A DNA stretch of 64,000 nt from Streptomyces gossypii (GTDB taxonomy: Bacteria > Actinomycetota > Actinomycetes > Streptomycetales > Streptomycetaceae), in the NCBI RefSeq assembly GCF_025165795.1, contig NZ_JAJAGO010000008.1, positions 62,001-126,000 on the forward strand. Direction: 5' to 3'. Below the pieces are notes generated by a model, which saw only the letters and a list, made by a program, of their open reading frames with translations, ran no database searches and had not been told where the DNA came from. Position 1 is the stretch's first letter. Every line of letters starts with the position of its first letter. Below are positions 24,846 to 32,748 of this stretch, one piece after another. A program made the position numbers and the translations under genes.

Positions 24846-25583
24846 ATGACCGCCCCGGCGTACCGAAGGCTCAGCGTCGAGCAGCGCCGAAGGCAGCTGA
24901 TCGAGGCCGCACTCCGACTCTTCGCACACAGCCTTCCGGAGCACGTGTCACTGGACGGAGTCGCCGCGCTGGCCGGGGTCTCGCGCCCGCTGGTATACCG
25001 CTACTTCCCGGGCGGCAAGCAGCAGCTGTACGAGGCGGCGCTCCGCTCCGCCGCCGACGAGCTGAAGCAGTGCTTCGCGGAAGCCGGGACCGGGCCGCTC
25101 AGTGAGCGGCTCTCACGGGCCCTGGGCCGCTATCTGCGCTTCGTCGACGAGCACGACGCCGGGTTCATGGCGCTGCTGCAGGGCGGCAGCGTGGTCGAGA
25201 CCTCCCGTACGACCGCCATCGTGGACGAGGTACGGCGCACCGCGGCCGAGCAGATCCTGCTGCATCTGGGTACGGAGGCCCCCGGGCCGCGGCTGCGGGT
25301 CATGGTGCGGACCTGGATCAGCGCGGTCGAGGGCGCCTCACTGATCTGGCTGGACGAGGGGAAGCAGCCGGAGCTGGAGGAGCTGCACGGCTGGCTGCTG
25401 GACAACTTCGTCTCCTTGATGGTGGCGACGGCGGCGCGCGACCCGCAGACCGCGGAGGCGGCACAGCGCGCACTGGACAAGGAGCAGGAGGCGGGGCCGG
25501 TGGGCGATCTGGCGCGCCGGCTGGTGCCGGTCGTGTCCGATGCCGTACGTCTGACTCTCCCCCCGGCGACACCGGAGACTTAA
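24846..25583 (+). CDS. TetR-family transcriptional regulator
   Basis: A 245-residue regulator. The N-terminal helix-turn-helix is DGVAALAGVSRPLVYRYFPGGKQQLYEAAL (about 38-67), preceded by RRQLIEAALRLFA. The large C-terminal ligand domain is unassigned. It lies 60 bp behind the diiron oxygenase gene on the same strand and probably controls it. Confidence 0.88.
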   Translation: MTAPAYRRLSVEQRRRQLIEAALRLFAHSLPEHVSLDGVAALAGVSRPLVYRYFPGGKQQLYEAALRSAADELKQCFAEAGTGPLSERLSRALGRYLRFVDEHDAGFMALLQGGSVVETSRTTAIVDEVRRTAAEQILLHLGTEAPGPRLRVMVRTWISAVEGASLIWLDEGKQPELEELHGWLLDNFVSLMVATAARDPQTAEAAQRALDKEQEAGPVGDLARRLVPVVSDAVRLTLPPATPET

Positions 25584-25615
25584 ATCTGACTTCAAGGTCA
25601 CGCTAAGCTGCTCAT

Positions 25616-26116
25616 ATGTCCACTCAACTGACCTGGAACGCCAAGGAAGCCACCGTCGGCGAGCTGGCTGAGCGCGCCGGTGTCGCCACCTCCGCGCTGC
25701 GCTTCTATGAGCGGGAGGGCCTGATCCGCAGCAGGCGCACCTCCGGCAACCAGCGGCGCTACAGCCGTGACACGCTGCGGCGCGTCGCCTTCATCCGGGC
25801 GTCCCAGCGCCTGGGGATGCCACTGGCCGCCATCCGCGAGGCGCTGGCGCTGCTGCCGGACAACCGCACACCCACCCGCGAGGACTGGGCCCGGGTCTCC
25901 GAGGGCTGGCGCAGCGATCTCGACGAGCGGATCCGGCTGATGCAGCAGCTGCGCGACAACCTCACGGACTGCATCGGCTGCGGCTGCCTGTCGATCGACG
26001 TCTGCGTGCTGACCAACCCGGAGGACCAGCTGGGCCATGAGGGTCCGGGAGCCCGCCGTCTCGCACAGCCCTCGGCCTACCCCTCCTGCTCGCCCAGCTG
26101 CTCGATGGGGGAGTGA
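25616..26116 (+). CDS. soxR: Redox-sensitive MerR-family regulator SoxR
   Basis: A 166-residue MerR protein. The helix-turn-helix (TVGELAERAGVATSALRFYEREGLI) is followed by a dimerisation helix and the SoxR cluster motif C119-x2-C122-x-C124-x5-C130, which holds a [2Fe-2S] sensor. In Streptomyces SoxR responds to redox-active secondary metabolites. The 30 residues after the cluster are a variable tail. The short upstream gap contains TGACTTCAAGGTCA, an imperfect inverted repeat that could be a SoxR or promoter element. Confidence 0.92.
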   Translation: MSTQLTWNAKEATVGELAERAGVATSALRFYEREGLIRSRRTSGNQRRYSRDTLRRVAFIRASQRLGMPLAAIREALALLPDNRTPTREDWARVSEGWRSDLDERIRLMQQLRDNLTDCIGCGCLSIDVCVLTNPEDQLGHEGPGARRLAQPSAYPSCSPSCSMGE

Positions 26117-26120
26117 CGGC

Positions 26121-26429
26121 GTGCGGAGCGAGGACACCGCCTTCAGCGGCGGCCCGCTGGACGGCCGGGTACTGCCGGTGCTGCTGGGCGCGACGGGACG
26201 GCCGCCCAAGACGTACGAGGTGCCGGTGCCGGGCCCGGAGGGCGGCCGGAGCGTGGTCCATGTGTATCGGCTGGAGCCCGCGGCGCTGACCAAGCGGCTG
26301 CGGCTGCCGCGCGGGTGGCGGTATGTGTACGACCCGGAGGGACGTCCGGACGGAGGGCCCAAGTGGCCCTGGAGCCGCCCTGGTTCGGGTGGTGTGAAGA
26401 ATCCGGATGGCTCTGGTCCGGACCATTGA
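26121..26429 (+). CDS. Small protein of unknown function
   Basis: A 102-residue soluble protein. The GTG at 26121 has GGGGGAG upstream and is only 4 bp behind the soxR stop, so it is probably coupled to it. LDGRVLPVLLGATGRPPKTYEVPVPG and VHVYRLEPAALTKRLRLPRGWRYVYDPEG are the ordered parts; no family recognised. Its last codons run into the chitinase operator repeats at 26414-26425. Confidence 0.6.
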   Translation: MRSEDTAFSGGPLDGRVLPVLLGATGRPPKTYEVPVPGPEGGRSVVHVYRLEPAALTKRLRLPRGWRYVYDPEGRPDGGPKWPWSRPGSGGVKNPDGSGPDH

Positions 26430-26447
26430 CAACACTGGTCTAGTCCT
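26414..26447 (+). promoter_or_regulatory. Chitinase promoter with 12-bp direct repeats
   Basis: TGGTCCGGACCA (26414-26425) and TGGTCTAGTCCT (26436-26447) are 22 bp apart start to start, two helical turns. The -35 hexamer TTGACA (26426-26431) lies between them, with a weak -10 near 26449-26454. This layout is the classical Streptomyces chitinase promoter; the repeats also resemble DasR (dre) sites. Confidence 0.8.
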
Positions 26448-26585
26448 GTTTGCTCCCAGACCAGGGACGCCGCCCGGGATGCCTCCCAGATCGTCATGAC
26501 TTCCGGGCGGCGGACCAATCAGCCTGACAGCTCGCCGCACAAGCGTCCGCAGGTCCCGTACCGCATTCGATTCGGGAGCGACCCC

Positions 26586-27782
26586 ATGCGCCAGCGACTC
26601 CGCCGTACCGTCCCCCACCCCCCATCCCCCCACAGAGCCCGCCGGGCCTTCCCCCGGCGCCTGCTCACCGCCGCCCTCACCGGCCTGCTCGCCGCAGGCA
26701 TGCTCGTGACCAGCGCCCACGCCGGCCCGCAGGCCGAGGGCGCCGAGCGCACCGGCACCGCCGCACTTCCCGAGCACGCCCTGGTGGGCTATCTGCACAC
26801 CAGCTTCGCCAACGGCTCCGGCTACACGCCGCTTTCCGAGGTGCCCGACAGCTGGGACATCATCCAGCTCGCGTTCGGTGAACCCACCTCCACCACCTCC
26901 GGTGACATCCGCTTCGAACTCTGCCCGCAGAGCGAGTGCCCCGGCGTGGAAACGGAGGAGGAGTTCAAGGCCGCGGTGGCGGAGAAACAGGCCGCGGGCA
27001 AGAAGGTCCAGCTCTCCATCGGCGGCCAGAACGGCCAGGTCCAACTGGCCACCACCGCCGCGCGGGACAAGTTCGTGCAGTCCGTCAGCGCGATCATCGA
27101 CCGCTACGGACTCGACGGGCTGGACATCGACTTCGAGGGCCACTCACTCTCGCTGAACACCGGTGACACGGATTTCAGGAACCCGACGACTCCGGTCATC
27201 GTCAACCTGATCGACGCGCTCAAGACCCTCAAGGCCCGGTACGGCACCGACTTCGGGCTGACCATGGCACCGGAGACCTTCTTCGTACAGCTCGGCTACC
27301 AGTTCTACGGCTCCGGCAAGTGGGGCGGACAGGACCCGCGCGCGGGCTCCTATCTGCCCGTCATCCACGCGATGCGGGACGACCTCACCATGCTGCACGT
27401 GCAGGACTACAACTCCGGCCCGATCATGGGCCTCGACAACCAGTACCACCACATGGGCGGCTCCGACTTCCACATCGCGATGACCGACATGCTGCTCACC
27501 GGATTCCCGGTCGCGGGTGACCCGGACAAGGTGTTCCCGCCGCTGAAGCCCTCCCAGGTCGCCATCGGCATGCCCGCCTCCCCCTACGCGGGCAACGGAC
27601 ACACCCCGCCCGCCGAAGTGACGAAGGCGCTCGACTGCCTGCACAAGGGCACCAGCTGCGGCTCGTACCAACCGCACGGCAGCTGGCCCCAAATGCGCGG
27701 CCTGATGACCTGGTCCATCAACTGGGACAGGTACAGCGGCTACGGGTTCATGAGGAACTTCGACAGCTACTACGGCTCCTGA
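26586..27782 (+). CDS. Secreted GH18 chitinase
   Basis: A 398-residue exported chitinase. The basic leader (RRAFPRRLLTAALTGLLAAGMLVTSAHA) is a signal peptide, possibly Tat-like. The GH18 catalytic motif DGLDIDFEG carries the acid Glu, with LSIGG upstream and GLMTWSINWD near the end. No chitin-binding or fibronectin domain is attached, so it is a single-domain enzyme. ATG at 26586 follows GGGAG. Regulated by the repeat promoter at 26414-26447. Confidence 0.93.
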   Translation: MRQRLRRTVPHPPSPHRARRAFPRRLLTAALTGLLAAGMLVTSAHAGPQAEGAERTGTAALPEHALVGYLHTSFANGSGYTPLSEVPDSWDIIQLAFGEPTSTTSGDIRFELCPQSECPGVETEEEFKAAVAEKQAAGKKVQLSIGGQNGQVQLATTAARDKFVQSVSAIIDRYGLDGLDIDFEGHSLSLNTGDTDFRNPTTPVIVNLIDALKTLKARYGTDFGLTMAPETFFVQLGYQFYGSGKWGGQDPRAGSYLPVIHAMRDDLTMLHVQDYNSGPIMGLDNQYHHMGGSDFHIAMTDMLLTGFPVAGDPDKVFPPLKPSQVAIGMPASPYAGNGHTPPAEVTKALDCLHKGTSCGSYQPHGSWPQMRGLMTWSINWDRYSGYGFMRNFDSYYGS

Positions 27783-27868
27783 CGGAGCGGCACCGCCGTC
27801 CTCCTGGCCCGGCCCCCCTCCCAGCACGCCTCCGTTCCGCCCCAGTCGGTACGGTCACCTCAGAAACG

Positions 27869-27887
27869 GTGACGGCGAAACCGTCAC
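27869..27887. repeat. Hairpin within GGTGAC repeats
   Basis: GTGACGG-cgaaa-CCGTCAC forms a 7-bp stem with a 5-nt loop 53 bp upstream of the first kinase. Related CGGTCACC/CGGTGACC words lie at about 27851 and 27894. A regulatory role is only a guess. Confidence 0.4.
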
Positions 27888-27939
27888 GGCAGGACGGTGA
27901 CCGTGCGGCAGGCGCGTACGGCGGGGATCGGGGGGTCCG

Positions 27940-30120
27940 ATGGAGACACTGCGCCCGGAGGACCCGGCACGACTGGGCCCCTACCGGCTGGTCGGCCTCC
28001 TCGGCAGCGGCGGCATGGGCCAGGTGTATCTGGGGCGGGACGACCGTACGGGCCGCGCCGCCGCCGTCAAGGTGCTGCGCGCGGAACTCGCGGACGACAC
28101 CGGGATGGCACAACGGTTCCTGCGCGAGGCGGAGTCGGCGGCGTCCGTGCGCAGCGCAGGCGTGGCCCGGGTGCTGGGGTCGGGCACCGAGGCCGGACGG
28201 CAGTGGATCGCCACCGAGTTCCTCGCCGGACCCACCCTCGACCGGGCGGTGGAACGCTACGGGCCGCTCGGCGCCACCCCCGTACGGGCCCTGACCGCCG
28301 CCCTCGCCCGCACGCTGCGCGACATCCACGCGGCCGGTCTGGTGCACCGGGACCTCAAACCGGCGAACATCGTGCTCACCTCCCAGGGCCCACGCGTCAT
28401 CGACTTCGGCATCGCCCGCCCCGAGCACGGGCTCACCCTCACCGCCACCGGCCAGACCCCCGCCACCCCCGGCTACGCACCGCCCGAGCAGGTGCTGGGG
28501 CGGCGCACCGGCCCGGCGGGCGACATGTTCTCGCTGGGCGCCGTGCTCGCCTTCGCGTCCAGCGGGCAGCGGGCGTACGACGGCGGGCATGTGGCCGCCG
28601 TGCAGTACCAGGTGGTGCACGGTGAACCGGAACTCGGCGCGGTGCCGCTCGAGTTCCGTGAGCTGGCGCGCTCGTGCCTGGCGGGAGACCCCGCCGAGCG
28701 GCCCGGACCGGCGCAGGTGGCGCGGACGCTGGCGGCACCGCGCCGCGACCGGCGCGTATGGGGCACCGGACCGCTGGCGGAGGACATCGCGGAGCGGGAG
28801 CACACGGCGGCCCGACGGCTGGCCGCCGCACCGCCGTCGGTGGAGCCGCACTCGGCCGGGCCGGTGCCGGAGGGCCCCACCCGGCGCCGTGTCGCCGCCG
28901 CCCTGGCGGGGGGCGGGACGCTGGTCGCGGCGGGCGGCGGCGGGCTCGCCTGGTGGCTGCTGCGCGGGCGCGGGACGGAGGGCGGCGACGGTGGCGACGG
29001 CGACGCGCCGTCCGGACAGCGCCCCTGGGACGCCGAGCCCTTGGCCGACTACACCGAGGGCACCGCGCCCCAGCCGCTGTGGGGTCCGCTGGACGTGGCG
29101 GCGGCCGGGGCCCCCGCCCCGCTGCCCGTACGCGACATGGTCGTGGTCGCCGCTGCCGGAGGCGGCCTGGCGGCGTACGGCGTGCGCGACGGGAAGCGGC
29201 GCTGGCGCCGCTCGGACGCGGACCCGGCAACCCGCGTGCTCGCCCCCGCGCAAGGGCTGGTACTCACCGCCGACGGCGAGGGAGCGCTGGTGGCACTGGG
29301 CACCCGGGACGGCACGCCGGAGTGGACGGCCGCACGAGCCGACGCCGCGGTGCTGCTGGCGGCGGACCGTACCGCCGTCTACCTCCTCACCCGGCAGGGC
29401 GAACTGCGGGCGGTCGGGCTGAAGTCGCGGCGCGCGCTGTGGACCGTACGGACCCCGGTGCGCGCCTCCCCCGAGAACCCCGCGGCAGCGGCGGTGGCGG
29501 AAGGACGGCTGGTGCTCTGCGGCTCCGACGGCAAGGTCGCCGCACTGGACACCGCGGACGGCCGACGCGCCTGGGGACCACGGGAGGGCGGTCCGGACGT
29601 CCTCGCACCGGCACTCGCCGACGGCACCGCGTTCCTGGGCGGGAGGGAACTGACCGCGATCGGCCTCACGGACGGCCGCGAGAAGTGGTCGCAGGCCGCC
29701 GCGAGCGAGAAGGGCTGGGGCGCCCCGTCGCTGTCACCGGCATCCGGCGGCGGAAGTGACGGCAGCAGTGCGGGCGGCAGTGCGGACGGCAGTGACGGCA
29801 CCGGCGGTGACGGACGGACGCTGTACGCGGTGGACGGCACCGAGTTGTACGCACGCGCCGCCTCCGACGGCGGCGACGTCTGGACGCTCTCCCTCAACTT
29901 CGAGGACCTGCCCCGCGACGCCCCGGTGGTACAGGGCAACAGCGCCTGGGCCGTGGCGGACACCTCCGGAGATGCCGGAGTGGCCGCCGCGGACACCCGG
30001 ATCGGCAAGACCGCCTGGGTGTACACCCAGCAGGGCGACGGCCGCGCCCGGATGGCCGGTGCGGGCAACCGGATCTTCCTGACCCAGGCAGGACAGCTGA
30101 CGGCGATGCCGGTGTGCTGA
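27940..30120 (+). CDS. Ser/Thr protein kinase with C-terminal PQQ-type beta-propeller
   Basis: A 726-residue membrane kinase. The N-terminal catalytic domain is intact: glycine loop GSGGMGQVY (22-30), Lys44, HRDLKPAN (136-143) and DFG (155-157). A membrane segment lies near 315-337. The extracytoplasmic part (about 370-726) shows repeated blades of the type LVALGTRDGTPEW and VAALDTADGRRAW, typical of PQQ-like propellers. It may sense an external ligand and phosphorylate cytoplasmic proteins. ATG at 27940; GGGGG upstream. First of three such genes in a row. Confidence 0.92.
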   Translation: METLRPEDPARLGPYRLVGLLGSGGMGQVYLGRDDRTGRAAAVKVLRAELADDTGMAQRFLREAESAASVRSAGVARVLGSGTEAGRQWIATEFLAGPTLDRAVERYGPLGATPVRALTAALARTLRDIHAAGLVHRDLKPANIVLTSQGPRVIDFGIARPEHGLTLTATGQTPATPGYAPPEQVLGRRTGPAGDMFSLGAVLAFASSGQRAYDGGHVAAVQYQVVHGEPELGAVPLEFRELARSCLAGDPAERPGPAQVARTLAAPRRDRRVWGTGPLAEDIAEREHTAARRLAAAPPSVEPHSAGPVPEGPTRRRVAAALAGGGTLVAAGGGGLAWWLLRGRGTEGGDGGDGDAPSGQRPWDAEPLADYTEGTAPQPLWGPLDVAAAGAPAPLPVRDMVVVAAAGGGLAAYGVRDGKRRWRRSDADPATRVLAPAQGLVLTADGEGALVALGTRDGTPEWTAARADAAVLLAADRTAVYLLTRQGELRAVGLKSRRALWTVRTPVRASPENPAAAAVAEGRLVLCGSDGKVAALDTADGRRAWGPREGGPDVLAPALADGTAFLGGRELTAIGLTDGREKWSQAAASEKGWGAPSLSPASGGGSDGSSAGGSADGSDGTGGDGRTLYAVDGTELYARAASDGGDVWTLSLNFEDLPRDAPVVQGNSAWAVADTSGDAGVAAADTRIGKTAWVYTQQGDGRARMAGAGNRIFLTQAGQLTAMPVC

Positions 30121-30234
30121 CGCCTGCCCCAGCGGGTCATCCAGCGTGTGTGCGAGCCGGGCGCTGCGGGCCCGAGTACACCCGCAGCCGTTATGGTGCT
30201 CCTCGCACACGGCGATCGGGGGAGTTGGACAACC

Positions 30235-32733
30235 GTGGCTGAACAACAAGACGACTCGTTCCGTGCACACCTGCGCGGACAGCCCCTGGACGCGGCGGAT
30301 CCCCGCACCCTGGGCGGCTTCCGGCTGCTGGAGAGCACAGAGGAAGCGGAGGGCACGCAGGGCACGGGCAGCGCGGGTGAGGGGCGCGAAGACGGCCTCC
30401 GGCGCTATCTTGCCCGCTCCCCGCGCGACGCGCGCACCGTGTCCCTGACCGCCGTACGCCCCGGCATGGCCGGTGACCCCGCGCTGCGCGAACGGCTGCG
30501 CCGGGAGGCGGAGGCGACGGCGGCGGCCGCCGGCCCCTGGGTGGTGCCGCTGATCGACGCGGACCCGGACGCGGCCGTGCCGTGGCTGGCCTACGCCTAT
30601 GTGCCGACACTCCCGCTGACCGGACTCGTACGGGACCACGGGCCACTGCCCGAAGCCGCCGTACGCGCGCTGGGCACGGCGCTCGCGGACGCGCTGGGCA
30701 CGCTCCACGAGGCCGGATGGGCACACGGCGGCCTCGGCCCCGAGGCGGTGGCGCTGGCGGCCGACGGGCCCCGGCTCGGCGGACTGGGCACCGCACGGCC
30801 CGCCACCCCGGAGACGACCGAGGCGGATGTGCACGCGCTGGGTGCGGTGCTCGCCCACGCGGCGACGGGCCGGGACGGTACGGCCCTTGAGGGGGCACCG
30901 GCGGCGCTTCCGCCACCGCTGGACGAAGCGCTGCGCTCGGCGCTCGGCGAGGGCACGACCGGCGGACGGTTCGCGCGGGGTGCGCGGGGCACGCGGGGCA
31001 CGCGGAAGGGGCAGTCCCGGCTGTCGAAGCTGCGCTCCGCGCTGCGCGCGCCGCTGGCGGCGGACGGGCCCGTCGTACCGCTGCCCGCAGGGGTGGTGGC
31101 CACGCTCGCGGCCCGCGCGTCCGAGGTGCTGGCGCTGGAGTCCCCGGACGGGGTGCCCGCCGGGGAGGACCGGAGCACCCGGATGCTGCGCGTGCCGGGC
31201 CCTCGTACGGACGGCGCGGCACCGGCGGGCGACCACCCGACGTTGACGCTCCAGGCCCGCCCCGGCACCCAGCCGCAGGAGCAGGCGGATGAGCGGGCGG
31301 AGCCCGACCAGGACACCGAGGCGGAGGCCGTCCCGGCGTCCGAGGGCGACGGCACGGGCACCCTCCCCATCGTCTCCAGGTCAGGTTCGGGATCAGGACC
31401 GGCCGCCTTTGGACCCGCCCGCTCCCGGCGCTCGCTGCTGCGCTCCGGCGCGGCCGGGGCCGCCGGTGTGCTGGTGGGGGCCGGAGCGCTGGCGGGCTGG
31501 GTGACCGGGCGCGGCGGCGGCCTGGACGCCCTCACCAGCCCCGGCAGTTCCCCGTCCGGCACCTCCGGCGCCTCCGCACGGAAGCCGCCACGCGGCACCG
31601 CGCCCCGAGCCCTGTGGCGCTACGACCTTCCGGGCGGCATCTCGGTCAAGAACGAGCCGCTGGTCTGGCGGGACGAGATCGCGATCATGATCGGTACGGA
31701 CGGCTCCGTCGGTATCGACATGAGCACCGGCAAGACCGTCTGGTCCCGCAACGACCTGTCCAGCGTCCACGCTTCGCGGTTCATCAGCTCCGAACTGGCG
31801 GTAGTTGTCGACAAGGGCAAGCTGGTGGCCTTCTCGGCCCGTACGGGGCAGCGGCGCTGGGACACGGACGTCTACCGGGCGGGCACGGCCGACTACAGCG
31901 GGCGCAGCGCCGACGAACTGCTCCATGCCACCGCCGACGGCCGGGTCGCCTTCCTCACCGCCTTGAACGTCGCCGCCGACGACGACGACGCCCGCAAGGT
32001 GCTTACCGCCTACGACCTCCGTGAGCGCCGGGAACGCTGGTACGTGCCCTTCCCGGACGCTCCCCTCGGCAGCTCGACGAGTCTGCGGGAGACCGGCTCG
32101 TCCCTCGTCCTCGTGCGGTCGGCGGAGGACCATCCCCGACTGGCCTCCTACCGTCTCTCCGACGGCAGGCGCCGGTGGCAGCGCACGCTGGAGGACCTGG
32201 AGGCCGATGCCCCGCTGGCCCTCTCCCCGTCCGCCGCCACCCTCTACGCGGCCCAGAGCGACGAACTGCGCGCGCTGACCGCCGAGTCGGGCAAGAAGAG
32301 CTGGGCCAGGCCGCTGGTCAGCGACGGCGAGAGCAGACTCGGCCCGATCGCCCACCGTCCCGCTCCCCCAAGTGGCAAGAAGGGCAAGGGCGGTGCGGAC
32401 GGCAGGAAGCGGCAGAGCCGCCTCTATGTGGCCGACAGCGGTCGCACCGTCTTCGCCGTCGACCCGGACGACGGCCGGGAAGTGTGGCGCAGGGCGGTGG
32501 ATGCCGACTCCGTCTGGGGGGACCAACCCGTGCTGGAGACCAGTGCGTCGGGCAGGACCCTGCTCGCGGCGTCGAGTTCGGGCGTGGTGGCGATGGACGC
32601 CCGCACCGGAAGCCTGCTCTGGCGGTTCCGGCAGACCGAGGGCGATTCCCTGCAGAAATACCGGGTGTACCCGGCGGGCGACCGGATCCTCGTGACGCAC
32701 AGCGCCTCGGCCTTCGCCTTCCCCGTCGACTGA
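30235..32733 (+). CDS. Pseudokinase with beta-propeller domain
   Basis: An 832-residue relative of its two neighbours. The kinase fold is recognisable at the N-terminus, but the glycine loop is absent, the Lys of the VxxK strand is replaced (TVSLTAV), HRD-LKPxN has become HGGLGPEA (about 164-171), and DFG has become GGLG (about 182). Catalysis is therefore unlikely. A Tat-like RSRRSLLRSG and hydrophobic segment (about 400-425) precedes a propeller (about 455-832) with blades such as GIDMSTGKTVWS and VFAVDPDDGREVWR. GTG at 30235 follows GGGGGAG. Confidence 0.85.
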   Translation: MAEQQDDSFRAHLRGQPLDAADPRTLGGFRLLESTEEAEGTQGTGSAGEGREDGLRRYLARSPRDARTVSLTAVRPGMAGDPALRERLRREAEATAAAAGPWVVPLIDADPDAAVPWLAYAYVPTLPLTGLVRDHGPLPEAAVRALGTALADALGTLHEAGWAHGGLGPEAVALAADGPRLGGLGTARPATPETTEADVHALGAVLAHAATGRDGTALEGAPAALPPPLDEALRSALGEGTTGGRFARGARGTRGTRKGQSRLSKLRSALRAPLAADGPVVPLPAGVVATLAARASEVLALESPDGVPAGEDRSTRMLRVPGPRTDGAAPAGDHPTLTLQARPGTQPQEQADERAEPDQDTEAEAVPASEGDGTGTLPIVSRSGSGSGPAAFGPARSRRSLLRSGAAGAAGVLVGAGALAGWVTGRGGGLDALTSPGSSPSGTSGASARKPPRGTAPRALWRYDLPGGISVKNEPLVWRDEIAIMIGTDGSVGIDMSTGKTVWSRNDLSSVHASRFISSELAVVVDKGKLVAFSARTGQRRWDTDVYRAGTADYSGRSADELLHATADGRVAFLTALNVAADDDDARKVLTAYDLRERRERWYVPFPDAPLGSSTSLRETGSSLVLVRSAEDHPRLASYRLSDGRRRWQRTLEDLEADAPLALSPSAATLYAAQSDELRALTAESGKKSWARPLVSDGESRLGPIAHRPAPPSGKKGKGGADGRKRQSRLYVADSGRTVFAVDPDDGREVWRRAVDADSVWGDQPVLETSASGRTLLAASSSGVVAMDARTGSLLWRFRQTEGDSLQKYRVYPAGDRILVTHSASAFAFPVD

Positions 32734-32748
32734 GAGGAGATCCGCGGC

